Shown here: piece after piece, positions 22,501 through 35,200 of the stretch
Layout: each line of letters begins with the position of its first letter
How positions within the stretch are numbered: position 1 is the first letter of the stretch
Origin: Hygrophila difformis
Lineage: Eukaryota > Streptophyta > Magnoliopsida > Lamiales > Acanthaceae
Assembly (NCBI GenBank): GCA_030278955.1
Contig: JAOANR010000003.1
Location: forward strand, 30,085,227-30,149,226
Direction of reading: 5' to 3'
DNA: 64,000 bases
Notes under the pieces: generated by a model
What the model was told of the DNA's origin: nothing
Databases searched by the model: none
What the model saw: the letters and a program-made list of their open reading frames with translations, nothing else
Translations under genes and position numbers: made by a program

Positions 22501-22724
22501 TATTTCCGCTGCTATATCTATATTTAAATATTACTTTCCGCTGCAACTTAGATAATACTATGTAATGATTTTTGTTATATATTTATAAATGGGCTATTTG
22601 AAATGTTTTAAATTCTGAAAAACCATAGCCTTGCATCTCTCTAACAAGCTCGGAGAAACCGCGTCTTGCTAGGGAGGTGTGGCGGTGACATCCCGGCCTG
22701 GGTTATCAAATCCGGGGTGTTACA
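19547..22724 (+). repeat. Element B 3' LTR (3.18 kb)
   Basis: It is nearly identical to the 5' LTR. Differences visible by eye include CGAGGACG to CGATGACG in the hairpin loop (19754-19773), ACCCGAG to ACCCAAG at the fossil LTR start, and a longer poly-A run near 19684. The right edge is followed by the CCTAT target duplication. Confidence 0.92.
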
Positions 22725-22729
22725 CCTAT

Positions 22730-24651
22730 ACAGACACACTCCGGAGCCCTAGGTAACCCCTACGGATACACCTAGGAGTATAGACTCATACAATCACGCA
22801 ACATAATAATATTTCCTTGGCGCCGTTTTGGCCACCAAAAAGAGGGGGCGGCCCAACGAGCCCACGCCAAGTGCACTTACCCTCCAAATTGAACATCTAA
22901 CTCGATCAAAACTCACAAAGTTTCAAAAATCACATTTTAATCATTACAACATATATCTACATTTCCAGAATTCATAGGATTCATCAAAGAGTAGCAATCG
23001 ACTCAAAAACTACCGAAACGTACGAAACCAAATTTCACCGGTAAGACTACACTGTGGCAGTTTTCAAAATCGTATTAGGAAATGTAGTAAAACTTTGTGA
23101 AACATTCTGAAAATTTTACAGGTGCTAGGCGACATCAAAATAAACATTTTTCTCAGAAATAGGCCTTAGCAAATTCGGACTCTAAGTCGCTCAAAACAAA
23201 TCATTTCAGAAACTTGTTTTCAAAAGGGTGCATAGGTCACTGTTCATCCGACCACAGTTTACTTAAAAATCCATAACAATTCGAAGGTTGATCCAAAAAT
23301 TCTGATATTTCACAAGAGTAAACTAGACACATAGATGAACAATTTTCATGAAGAAACTAACCATCAAAAACGATCATAGCTAGGAGAAATATGAACTACA
23401 AAACTGGACATGCTAGAAATTTAAATCTGTCAACATGAACAGCAGAAAATACCAGATCTGTTTTCATCGACCAAATCAAGTCCAAAATTTATGAAAATTT
23501 ACAGGAATCATCTTTAAAGTGCTAGGAACATTTTTCATTTAGACAAGTTTTACCAAAAATGAACGGATCTTGATGAAAAACGCTGAACAATTAAAACTAT
23601 TCGGATAGAAACCCTAATTGACAGTTTTAGCGTAGGATGGAAATCGAACTCTAACTCAACGAATACTCAACCAAAAACTCTAAAAATTGGTATGCACATC
23701 ATTAACTTACTTCTCAAGAGTATAGTATCGAAATCCTCTTTGGTTGAACCCTCAAACTCGTCCGGAACAGCCTCCCACTTCCAAGATCTACCGAATGAAT
23801 CCTAATTTGAGGTGTTTGGATAAAAACTTGATGTTAGGGCCTAGAATCCGAAGTAAAGAACAAGGGATTGGATTAGAAACCTTACCTAGACGTAGGAGAA
23901 GAGATTGGAATGCTTGAACTCGCCCAAACTCTCTGGAACAAGGAAGAATACTCTCAAAGAACTCTCAACTCTCCAAGGGAAAATCTGATTTTCGGATGGG
24001 TGGAAAGAGTGAAGTTTGTGGCAGGTTTTTGGGGTTGGAAAGGGGTGTTTCATGATTCCAATGGCTGCCATAAAGTCCCTAGGAAAGGGTGGACGAATTA
24101 TGACAGTCAAAAATACATTAACCCCCCCTCAAAACTTAATCCAAACCACCTAACACTCCATGGTTCAAAGAATCATTCTAATGCATGCATCCTCCAAACT
24201 CACAGCCATGTAGGGGTTCTAGAAACTTCTAGATTCGTCCAATGGTGTCTCAATACATCCACCAACATCTGGAAAAGGGTTAGGAGTAGATTCAAAGCAT
24301 CAAGATCGAACTTAATGCAAAAACCAAGCCAAAACGCGTAGGCAGCGTTCGAACCGCTGCCTACTGGAGGGTGGCGCGCTGGTGGCGCGCCACCGCGCGG
24401 CCACCGCGCCACTCCAGGCAGCGAATTTTTCTTTTTTTTTTTTAATATGATTTTTGATCTTTTAAAAATCATATTTGGATTATCCGTGATTGTTGGATAC
24501 TCCGATAATTCTTTTCGAGTTGCTATCGTGCGAAAATATTTAATTCCGCTCTCCCGGAATTATTTCGGTTGCGATAGTTAAATCCAATTAATTAATTCAA
24601 TTAATTAATTTTTCGGATTTAATACTCGATGTTGATTTCTCGGGTATTACA
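22730..24651 (-). repeat. Element C 5' LTR, right piece
   Basis: It resumes with ACAGACACACTCCGGAGC after B and its duplicated CCTAT, and ends CTCGGGTATTACA before CCCTT. The text matches 6073-8006 with only a few changes. Confidence 0.93.
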
Positions 24652-24656
24652 CCCTT

Positions 24657-27104
24657 ACTCCCGGAGGAGACTGGGTTGCTGAAACAATTTAAAAACAACA
24701 GTTATGGTAAAGGTATGCTTAAACGAGAATATTGTGTACATAATGCAATATTAATCATGAAAACCCGGGATCAGACAATATAACAATATGTGTTGCCGAA
24801 AAATAATATTTCAGCCTTCATGTCAATTGGAAAGGGCCCAAGAGTAGGGTACCCATTCTCACATGCACATTCAAGGGTTGTGGAAGAGGTATGAAATTTC
24901 CTACATCCACCTGGCAAAAGGTGTGGTATCGTTCCGGCACCATTCCCGAGTGGCATTGGATGCACAAAACGGCGAGGGTGGCGACAAGATCCACGCACCG
25001 ATTCCAACCCCGTAACAGTGGTTAACCATAATTCAGGAGTTATCGCACTAAATTATAAAGCACATTAAAAATAGCATACCAATAATCCAAAAGCAGTAGG
25101 GAGCAATAAGCATAAATTTAAAATAAAATAAAACGGATTTTAATTTATGCTTAAGCTAAAATAAATTTGGGCTTACTCCCAAAGAGTAAAAATCTACTTA
25201 CAGTTACCGCAGAAAGATTGAAAACAACACGCTCCGGAAATGATGCATCTAACGAGCAGATGAATTCCTAGACCACATGGCTACGAGCAAACACCAACCG
25301 AGCAAGTATTCCTTAGCAATTAATTTATCTTGCTACTACTAAGTCTAACAACTCTACTACTAGCAATAAAATAAAAGTAAATAAAATGTAGCAGTGAAGG
25401 GTGTGAGTGAGGCTGCCAAGTGCAAAGGTAGGGGGTTTAAATAGGCAAGCATGGTTGGAATAAAACAAGAGTTTTCGTACTCTTTCAGCCTTTGACTGAT
25501 TCCACTGCCCTATTTTCCTTATTTTCCCCTGTCCACCATTTAATTTCCCTGAATCCAAATTATCAATGTCCCCTCACCCTCTTTTGGAAAACATTTGTCT
25601 CCATCCTCCCCAACTTTACAGAATCAGACTGCATCCCACTTTTCTATCTCCCCATTTTCCACTTTGCAAAACATGTTTTCCCCCATTCTTTCTTTTCTCA
25701 TTTTTTTTCTCTTCTCTTTCTCTATCTGTCTCGCCGGTGGCGAGGGGCGGCCGGGAGCGGCGGCGCACGGCGGAGGCAGCGGCTCGTCGGCGGCAGTGGC
25801 TCTGCCCTCTTCCTCTTCTCCTTCCTCTCTCTCTCCTCACTGTTTCTTTCTCCCTTTTTGTTGTTTTGGTTTCTGATTTGTTGGAGTTTGGGAGGGGATG
25901 AGGGAGATGGTGGTGGTGGTGGCTCCGCGGTGGTGCGAGGTGGAGACGGAGGGCGGAAATGGAGGCAGCGGTGGCGATTTCGAGGCTCAGGTGGCGGCGA
26001 CGGGCGGCGGCGGCCTCGTCAGCCCCCTCCTTCCTCTCCCTCTTTTCTCTTGTTGTTTGATTTTTTTAATGGAAATGGTGGTGGTGGCACTGGGTTGGGA
26101 TGCCGGAGGTGGTGTCGCCGGCGGCCGCCGGCGGCAGTGGCGGCGCCGGAGGAGGGAGGTTAGGGTTAGGGTTAGGGTTTTGGGTTTGTTGGGCCAAATG
26201 AAGTTGGGCTTAGTGTTGGACTTAATTAATTTGGTCTCTTCAAAGTCAATTAAATAGCCCAATTTTAATTTGCTAAATTCATGAACTTAATAGGTTTAAA
26301 TACACTATGGACTTAATAAATCTTTAATGATCTTATACTTACAAATAACTCTTAATGGGTTTAATTAATCTCTTAATGATCTTATGTTTATAATTTAATT
26401 TAATTTAGTGGACTTAATTTACATATTGATTTTTTACTAGTAGTGAACATAGCCCATCTTTGGATCAATTTGCTTAATGGATCACCTAATTTAATTGGCC
26501 CAATTTAATCCCAAATTATGGACTTAATAATTTTGTAACACTTAAACTTATAACATAATAGATTTAATCGATTTAAATTATCAACTAATTGGCACCGTTA
26601 GCCAAATAATTCAAATTTCCAAATTTCCCAAGTCGGGACAATTGCTATTCAAAGTTGGACAATTCATCAATTTCCAACAATGAAATGGATTGTCTATTTT
26701 AATTTAATTGTAGGGACTTAATCTTAATCCAATCCACCTATAAATAATTTTAATGGACTTTAAGACACAAATAACTCATCCGGAATATTGTTGCTTTATT
26801 TGGATTTTACCATGTTTGGGAGTTGCTTTCGTAATTAAGGTTAGAGTGATTCAACACTTATTCACTCCTTTAACAGATTAATCCAAGTGTTAGTGAATTG
26901 GACTCGTGCTCTAAAATAATTTGCTCAAGATTTGTCTAGATTTAATTAAATATTTATCGTTCCAAGAAAAATATCAATTTTCTTTTTCATTCTCAAAATT
27001 ATTTAGTGGTTGTTTAAATTTGTTAGACGTTTTTATTTTAGTAAAATTTTAATATCATTAATTAAGCTTTAAAAATTTTATTCAAAATTTTACGGTGTGT
27101 TATA
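24657..27104 (-). repeat. Right part of solo LTR D
   Basis: This piece begins immediately after the right CCCTT copy of element C. It includes a GC-rich stretch at about 25730-26160 made of GGCGGC/GGTGGT triplets, a telo-box-like run, and then AT-rich sequence to the TTTGC duplication. ORFs across the GC-rich part, up to 223 codons, are low-complexity and exist in several frames, so I do not call them genes. Confidence 0.65.
26158..26184 (-). promoter_or_regulatory. Telo-box-like run in LTR D
   Basis: Three TTAGGG units followed by TTTTGGG lie directly after the GC-rich block. In the LTR's transcriptional sense this reads AAAACCCTAACCCTAACC, the telo-box type found in many plant promoters and 5' leaders. 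It is too short and too internal to be a telomere remnant. Function here is inference. Confidence 0.4.
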
Positions 27105-29331
27105 TTTGCTTCTTTTCTTATTGTTATTTAATTAAATGAATGGCTTATAAAGTGTAAAATGGGGAAATGAAACGTCTCAAATATAGAAATAAAAATCTTT
27201 TGATAAAAATATTATAGTAAGATCCTTATATAATTGTAATAGATATGAATAGGAAGATACTTGATGTTAATCAATCATTGATGGGGTTATTTTATACAGT
27301 ATTATATTTTTTTATATCGTTTTGGGATTATTGACTAAAATTATAGGAAGATCCTTATATAATGGTAGGAAGATCCTTATATAATTCTATTAGATATGTA
27401 TAAATTAATTAATAAATCATACTAATATATTTTATTTTAAAAAATACATATTCTAAAATTTAGTTTCCATTTTATAATTTAATTAATATTGTATTTCCAA
27501 AATTTTCGTTATTGATCAATTCAAAAATCCATTGATTTTTCTTCACGATTTTAATAATTTAACACAATAATTTAATATCGTGTTTCCAGTTTCTTCCAAA
27601 ATCTTCTTCATTGATATTTAGTTTCCATAAGTTGGGAAACTAAATATTCAATGAACTAAATATAAAGTAATCTTATCCGATAATAATTCCTCAACATTAA
27701 TTAAAGTAATCACTTGTAAACATTAGTTATATTTCTTCATTGAATAATTCCTGTAATACCTAATTTTCTTCCCGATTTTATTCAACAATAATTATTTAAT
27801 ATCCATTAATCATTACATTAATTGTGAATATAATATAATTAATGTTAATGCAAATAATTATTGAAGGAATTATTCATAATTTTATTTAATCTTAATCAAT
27901 CATTGATGTGATTACTTTATATTATATTTTTATACTTTTTTCTGAATATTGACGAAAAGTTAGAGATTTATTGAGATAATAATCGAGAAATATAAATAAT
28001 TTACCTTTTTTTGAATTATTTACTAAAAATTATGTATTTAGGTAATTTTGCAATTATGTTTTAGAATGGTTTATTTATTAAAAAAAATACATATTCTAAT
28101 ATTTAGTTTAAATTTTTATTTAATTAATATTTAGTTTCCAAAATATGGATATATTTAGTTGCCAGTATAAATAAAATGATTTAAAAATATGGATATACTT
28201 ATATAAAAAGATTTAGATGCCACTATAATTAAAACGATTCTAAAATAAGATAATTATCTAATGTTAAATCATCACAATATATCTATAACTAAAATGAATA
28301 ACAATAAATTGATTCTAAAATGATATGTTCAATTATTCCATTTAAAAATGTAGTATCTATATTAAATCATCACAATGACATATAATTAGCCAATTGCTAT
28401 AATAATTTTTTTTAAGAATTTAAATATAATATTTTAATTTAAAGCAATGATAATTTAACATTGTCATATTTAACTTGTAAGGACCAATTAATGTTATAAT
28501 GAAACTTAATGTTAGTAAAAAGTCAATTAAAATTAATGACATAATAAATTCATGGTTGAAATTATTTCATTATTTATTTATATTAAAAATTTCCATTTTG
28601 TGAAATTGGGAATACAATCCCATAAATCTAACATTGAACGGATTATTTGAGTATAGAATTAATTTCACTTTTTGGGATTATTGACTAAAAATTAGCTAGT
28701 GGTTTTAGGCTAGAAACTTTTGCATATAATTTTAGGTTAATAAATGGATTTAAGTGTAAATTGAATATTATTTATATAGATAAATAAATTCCTAATGTGG
28801 TTTTTTTATTCACCACAAATAAATAAAATATCGTATTTGTAAAAATTATAGTAATAGTTGAAGGGATAAATTACATTAATTATTATTTATTTAAGGGTAA
28901 ATTTATTTAAGTCCATTGATCATCTCATCTTTTACGATTATTCTTTGCTCTTTCCATAATCATTTCATTGTCTATAGTCAACATTTCATTTTCGTTTATT
29001 CAATGGAAATCAATTTAATCAATGTAAATTAATGTAATCAATGTAATCAATATAATCAATGGAAATCAATTACCGCATAATCTTTGCTTTATTTATGGGG
29101 TAATACTTAGTTTCCATTTTTTTATTTGATATTGTATTTTTAAAATATGGATAAATTTAAAAGGAAAGATTTAGTTGCAATATAATTAAAATTCATTTTA
29201 TAGATAAATTATATTCAATATCTTAAATATTTTATTTCCCTCCATAATTCCCATTGTAAAAATTATGCATCTGCTTTTCCCATCACCGCAAATCTCATTT
29301 GCACAAATAAAATAATTAATATTACATACAT
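27105..29331. repeat. AT-rich domain of decayed repeats, no gene
   Basis: More than 2 kb without a plausible ORF. Recurrent phrases such as TTTAGTTTCCAT, AAAGATTTAGTTGCCA, AATCAATGTAA and AGATCCTTATATAA are found again at 40590-42324. The last 290 bp (TTTGCTTTATTTATGGGG to ATTACATACAT) have a close copy at about 40800-41053. This is the target region of element A and appears to be built from diverged units of about 460 bp. Confidence 0.6.
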
Positions 29332-31918
29332 TGCAACACCCCGGTTTTTGGTCACCCAGGTCGGGATGTCACCGCCACATCTCCCTAGTAAGACACGGTT
29401 TCTCCGAGCTTACTAAAGAGATGCAAGGCTAGGTATTGCAGTATTTAAAACATTTAAATCATTCAAAATAGCCCATACAATGTAATACGAAAATAATAAT
29501 ATCATAGCGCAGCGGAAATAATTGTTTTAGTTTAGTATTGCAGCGGAAAATATAAATAGGGCCGACATGGCCAAAACACGGGTTAAACAGGCCCGTTCAT
29601 AATATAGTCTAAAGTACGAATTTAAAAGCAAAATAATGTTTCCCAAAATCCCATGCATGAATCATGCTCACACATGCTCATTCCACATATTTTGTAAGAA
29701 AAGGCATAAAAACGGTTTTGGTCAGCAAACTTGCTGAGTAAGTTAACACATGCATGATCGTAGGGTTTAAAAGCCATTAATTTAATACTTAAATAAAAAA
29801 ATAATAATAACATAATATTCAATTTAATCAAAGCAACTATCCAATTGCATAATTTATTCCAGGGCTCTATTTATCAACACATTTCGCATGGTTTAAGATA
29901 ATAGCCATAATTTAAATAAAGCATTTAAATAATTTAATTGGACAACATAATTTAATCTGATTTAATTAAATTTAATATCCCCATTACATCCGCGATTTGG
30001 TATCTCAAAGTTTCACGATAGTATCGCGATGTCAACAAGTTTAGCCGGTAGCCCGGCGGCCGCAACCGTATCAGCCATACCCAATACCACTCCGGAGCCT
30101 CGGGAAACCCATGTGGGTATTCTCGAAAGTGTAGGCTCTATATTTCGCCGTTTTGGCAATATCATATCTCATGTTTAGCGCGCGGGGTCACCATCGTCCA
30201 TTAAGGCACGAAGTGAAGCAGTTAGGGGGCACCATGCAGAGCACTCACCCCTAATTTTAATTTATCAAGTTTGTAAGGGGATTTAATTTTTTTAAATCTG
30301 ACTTCAATTGTATTTATTTAAAAATAATATCTCAACTCATTTCAACCCTAAAGGTTAATTCCATGTTTCAACAAGATTTCAAGATTTTGTTTCCGGTAAA
30401 CCACAGTTTACTCTAAAATTCGTCTAAAATCAGATTTAATTCCAAAAATTATAAAGTTTCATGTCTGACTCAGAAACGTCGAGATCTACAACTTTCGTGT
30501 TTTAACTTTTTCAATCCGAGATACCTAAATAGGTCAAAAACACCAATTTTCGCAGAAGAACAATTCTGTCCGAATTTAATGTATCACAATTTAAAGATTT
30601 CGAATTCTACCATAGCAATTCAACTCCAAATTTGATGAAATTTTACAGAGATCATCTTAAGACCATTATCTACGACTTTCATGTTTGGCCAAAGATCTAA
30701 AATGGTCTAGATCCTATGTCAAAAACGTGATCCTAAGTTCTGTCAAGAATTTCAAGATCTAGATTCAAGCAGTTCGGTTTCGGTTGGTTTTCACATATCA
30801 AATCGTCTCAAAAAATTCTCAAAAATTTACAGTAGATAGATCTAAGCCTTAGGAACGTTTTTTGTGTTTTAAGTTTTTCCGTTTGAGTTTCGTTTTAAGG
30901 TTTGGAAAAATTCATCAAAACTGTTGCGTCGGTAGAAACCAAAAGTTGACAGATTTATGAGTTCTTGTTAAATCTTTTAGTTTCGAATGTTTTAAAACTT
31001 CCCAAAACCATGTAAGAATTAACTTACTGATTTATGAACGTCCGGGATGTCTATTTCGGAGGCGTGGCTTCCAGATCACCGTTTCTCCTCTCCGTTCGCC
31101 GGGTTCCTCGTTCTAGATTCGATTCGGGGTGTAAAGAGAAAAGAAACGAGGTTAGAATCCGTTTTCGGATTGAAACGTGAAAGGGTCTATTGGACTAGGG
31201 CTTACCACAACTTCGGAGATCCTTGGATTTTCGTCCAAAGCTGCTGCCTTGGTGTTCGATGCCTCCGTAGACTCCGGGATTTCGACTTGTGTGTGTAGAG
31301 AGTATCGTAGGGTTTTGAAAAAGAGTTTAGGCTTCCGAGGGGGTTTATTTATAGATGTCTAGGTCCTAGGGCGTCCAAAATCTGACCCCAAGGGTCTTGG
31401 GTCGAGAGACGTTCAACCGAAAGTCGAAAAATCCGCGTTCGGGCGAGAGATTCGCGCAACGGGCGAATCTGTCAAGTGGCGCGGGGTTGGCGCGCGTTTT
31501 GCCCAAAAACCGCGCGGCCAGCGCGCCGACTTCGCCTGGACTTCGGTCCGGGCGGGTCGTGCGATCCGTCGTGCTTTTCCGCCTCTCTTTTGGGTTTCTA
31601 TCCCCCTATACTCCCGGATTCCAATTTCCGGACTCTCTTCGGGTTTCTATTTCGTGTCATTATTTCTTCCGGATCAAATGTTACGTTTTGGTTTTGAATT
31701 ATATCGGATACCCGTGTAGCGACTTATTTAACTTTATTTAATTTCTTTTGTTTAATTAAATCTCTTTTAATTAATTTCATTTCTCACTTTTTCTATATTT
31801 ATTTATTTAATGTATTTACTGATTTGTTTATTTATTTACTTATTATATTTATGTATTTATTTATTTATTTATTGTATTTATTTATTTATTTTATGTAGTA
31901 AAATTCTCGGGTATTACA
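29332..31918 (-). repeat. Element A 3' LTR
   Basis: Edges are TGCAACACCCCGGTTTTTGG (one T-to-C change from the other copy) and CTCGGGTATTACA. It contains the GCGC-rich block at about 31470-31560 and a TTTA-rich tract near the minus-strand start. Confidence 0.9.
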
Positions 31919-32127
31919 TACATATTTTATTACCATCATGTAGCTGAATATTTGTTTAGTTGCCAATATAAACAAATGACATTATATAGTATATAATGGG
32001 GGAAGTGAAATGTCACAGATATAGAAATAAAAATCTTTTCATAAAAAGGTATACGAATATCCTTATTAATTGTGATAGATATGTATAAAAATCTTTTGAT
32101 AAAAAAGGTATACGAATATCCTTAAGG
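31919..32127. repeat. Copy of host flank inside element A
   Basis: The stretch from TACATATTTTATTACCATC to GGTATACGAATATCC repeats the sequence that follows the other LTR at 40590-40770 almost base for base, including the TACAT target sequence. It occupies the place where PPT2 should be. See the separate finding. Confidence 0.9.
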
Positions 32128-32263
32128 TCTTTTGTTTATTTTATTATTTTGTGACTGAACTTAGAATTAAGACTTCTAAGCTGCCTACGTACCCGGTAAA
32201 GGGATCAAGCCATAACGTAGTTCAAAAGTTTACAAAGATGCACGAAAAATAGGTGGTATAACA

Positions 32264-32279
32264 TCCTCTCCCCCTTAAG
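32264..32279 (-). promoter_or_regulatory. PPT1 of element A
   Basis: The minus strand reads CTTAAGGGGGAGAGGA followed by TGTTATACCACC, a decayed LTR-start look-alike, directly behind the pol stop. The next 135 bp are the 3' untranslated segment that forms the first part of the B LTR (GAACTACG..., GGGTACGTAGGCAGC). Confidence 0.65.
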
Positions 32280-32286
32280 ATTGCAG

Positions 32287-35200
32287 TTATGTCCCCATAA
32301 CTGTGTCGGTATCGGTTTGGAACAATGTCGGGTAGCGTTCTCTCATGTCGGATTCTACTTCCCAAGTTGCCGTCTCACTTTCGTGGTTTGCCCAAAGAAC
32401 CTTGATCATTTTGACGGTTTTGTTCCTCGTTACTCGTTCCTTAGTGTCGAGAATACGCACTGGGACTTCTTCATAAGTCAAATCTTCATCGAGCTCAATT
32501 ATCTCCGGTTGAAGTACATGTGTCGGGTCCGGCACATACTTCTTTAGTTGCGAGACATGGAAGACATTATGAACTCTATCTAATTGTGGCGGTAAAGCCA
32601 ATCGGTAAGCTAGAGTTCCGACTCGTTCTAGAATTTCGTAAGGTCCTATATATCGAGGACTTAACTTCCCTCGCTTGCCAAAGCGCATCACCCCCTTCAT
32701 GGGTGATATCTTTAGCATGACCTTATCTCCCACTTGAAATTCTAGGTCTCGTCGTCTCACGTCGGCATAACTCTTTTGACGGTCTTGAGCGGCTTTCATT
32801 TTCCCTTGAATCACCTTGATTTGTTAAGCCATGTCTTCGATAAGTTGTGGTCCCACCACCACGGACTTATCATTTTCTTCCCAGCTCAACGGGCTTCGGC
32901 ACTTTCGTCCATACAACGCCTCGAAAGGTGCCATGCCAATGCTAGCATGGTAGCTATTATTATAGGAAAACTCAATTAAGGGTAAATGAGATTCCCAATT
33001 CCCTTTGAATTCCAACACACATGCTCTCAGCATGTCTTCTAGTGTTTGGATTGTCCTCTCGGTTTGTCCATCCGTCATTGGGTGGAATGCGGTGCTCATT
33101 TTGATTTGAGTACCAAGAGCTTTTTGTAACTCCGTCCAGAAATGAGAGACAAATCTACTGTCTCTATCGGAAATGATATCATGTGGTACTCCATGTCGTC
33201 GTACCACATTATCGATGTAGGCTCGGGCCAATTGGTCCATAGTCCACGTGTCCTTCATTGGGATAAATATGGCTGTCTTCGTTAGCCTATCCACAATCAC
33301 CCAAATCTTGTTCATGCCTTTAGGTGATCGAGGTAATCCCGAGACAAAGTCCATTGAGATGCTATCCCACTTCCAACTTGGAATCTCTAGTGGTTGCATC
33401 AGTCCTAAGGGTTTATGTCGCACTGCCTTAACCTTTTGGCAGGTGAGACATTTCGCCACGAAGTTCGCCACTTCCTTCTTCATTCTCGGCCACCAATAGA
33501 TCTTCTTCAGATATTTGTATAGCTTGTCACCTCCGGGATGTACGGAATATGGCGTGTTGTGCCCTTCCTCCATCAACCTTTGCTTCAACTCGGCACATTT
33601 AAGGGGCACACACCATCTCCCTTTAAAACGGATGCTTCCATCCTCGTGGACAGCAAATCCTATTGCCTTTCCTTTGGCAATATACCCTTTTATCTTCTCG
33701 AGTTTCGGGTCGCCCGGTTGAGCGAGTCGAATCTCGTCCAATATTGGAGTTTCTACGACCATGGCATTGACCGTTTCTCTCACTGTGCCCGGATGCACAA
33801 GTTCTAGCTCCAATCTTGCCAATTCCATGTACAATGCCGGCGGAATTACCAACGAGTTTGTCACGTGTTGGGTTTTCCAACTTAGGGCATCGGCTACCAC
33901 ATTCGCCTTCCCCTCGTGGTATGCTATCTCTAAATCGTAGTCTTTAATGAGTTCCATCCACCTTATCTGTCTCAAATTCAACTCCTTCTGAGTGAATATA
34001 TATTTCAAGCTCTTGTGGTCGGTGAACATTCGACACTTCCGCCCATAAAGATAATGTCTCCATATCTTTAGAGCGAAAACGACTGCTGCCAACTCCAGGT
34101 CGTGTGTCGGATAATTCTCTTCGTGGGGTTTTAGTTGGCGTGATGCATAGGCTACGACTCTCGAGTCTTGCATCAAGACACAACCTAAACCTTCCTTCGA
34201 AGCATCGCTGTAAACTTCGAAGTCACCATTCTCTGATGGTAGTGTTAATATGGGTGTGGTTGTGAGTCGTTTCTTCAGCTCTTGAAACGCAGTCTCACAT
34301 GCTTCGGTCCACTCGTATTTTGCTCCTTTCTTCAGTAGTTGGGTCAAAGGACGTGCAATCCTTGAAAATTCCTTCACAAATTGCCTATAATACCCAGCTA
34401 ATCCAAGGAAACTCCTTATTTCCGTTGGACTCTTCGGAGTTGCCCACTCCGTTACGGCAGAAACCTTTGCCAGATCCACTGATACTCCAGCAGCGGATAC
34501 GATATGTCCGAGAAATGCCACTTCTTTCAACCAGAAATCGCATTTCGACAGCTTGCCGTACAGCTGATTTCTTCGCAAGATTCCTAACACTTGATGTAAG
34601 TGTTGGGCATGCTCTTCCTCGCTCTTTGAGTAGATCAGGATGTCGTCGATGAACACTACGACGCACTGATCTAACAATTCTCGGAATACGTTGTTCATGA
34701 GATTCATGAACATGGCCGGAGCATTTGTTAACCCGAAGGATAACACTGTGAACTCGTAATGGCCATATCGCGTTCGAAACACCGTCTTCGGAATGTCCTT
34801 CTCGGCGATCCTCAATTGATGATATCCAGATCGCAAATCGATCTTCGAGAATACTGAAGCTCCCTTCAGTTGATCAAACAGATCCTCTATTCTCGGTAGG
34901 GGGTATTTATTCTTGATGGTCACTTGGTTTAGTCCTCGGTAATCTATACAGAGACGTAGTCCTCCGTCTTTCTTCTTGACAAATAAAACCGGTGCTCCCC
35001 AAGGGGACGTACTCGGTCTTATGTAACCTTTTCCTAACAGTTCCTCGAGTTGTTCCTTTAACTCCTTCATTTCCAGTGGTGCCATCCGGTACGGAGCTTT
35101 TGAGACAGGCTATGTCCCCGGAATGAGATCTATAGTGAATTCAAGATCTCTCTCAGGTGGCATGCCCGGAACGTCCTCAGGGAACACGTCCGGGTATTCT

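Larger units (their letters stand above)
14579..22724 (+). mobile_element. Gag-only LTR retrotransposon B (TR-GAG type) nested in C
   Basis: The plus-strand order is LTR (14579-17751), PBS, AT-rich leader, one gag ORF, PPT, LTR (19547-22724), with the exact duplication CCTAT at 14574-14578 and 22725-22729. Between the gag stop and the PPT only about 65 bp remain. They contain CAGTTATGGGGACATAACTG, the last codons and stop region of pol in A and C, so protease, RT, RNase H and integrase have been deleted as one block. The LTR copies differ at only about a dozen positions by eye, so this insertion is recent. It must have used reverse transcriptase and integrase from another element. Gag-only elements with terminal repeats (TR-GAG) are known in plants. 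Confidence 0.92.
5388..24651 (-). mobile_element. Ty3/gypsy chromodomain retrotransposon C, complete, split by B
   Basis: On the minus strand the order is 5' LTR, PBS (iMet), small coiled-coil ORF, gag-pol, PPT1, PPT2, 3' LTR. The element is flanked by CCCTT (5383-5387 and 24652-24656). The LTRs are 2619 bp and, after removing B and one CCTAT, 2615 bp. Comparing them by eye I saw only about seven substitutions plus a poly-T length difference, so the insertion is young. The gag-pol frame is open throughout, which makes C a candidate autonomous element. Domain order (integrase last, then a C-terminal chromodomain) and the PBS fit the Tekay/Del-like chromovirus lineage; the lineage call needs a tree. 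Confidence 0.93.
4760..27104 (-). mobile_element. Solo LTR D (about 3.1 kb) split by element C
   Basis: The two outer pieces, 4760-5387 and 24657-27104, join to about 3.08 kb once C and one CCCTT copy are removed. The left end reads TGTAACACCCCC, the right end GGTGTGTTATA, and both are flanked by TTTGC (4755-4759 and 27105-27109), an exact 5-bp target duplication. It shares the internal phrases CTAAGGCTAG and GCTGAGTAAGTAGA with the LTRs of A and C. It contains no gag, pol, PBS or PPT, so a solo LTR from LTR-LTR recombination is the simplest reading. The terminal TA in place of CA is probably a point mutation. Confidence 0.75.

Noticed and set aside
25492..26163. 223-codon ORF in solo LTR D
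   Set aside because: Gly/Pro/Arg low-complexity product of GGC/GGT triplets, with similar frames open on several phases and both strands.
26158..26184. TTAGGG repeats as an interstitial telomere
   Set aside because: Only three units, not the plant TTTAGGG type, and placed inside an LTR; better read as a telo-box-like motif.
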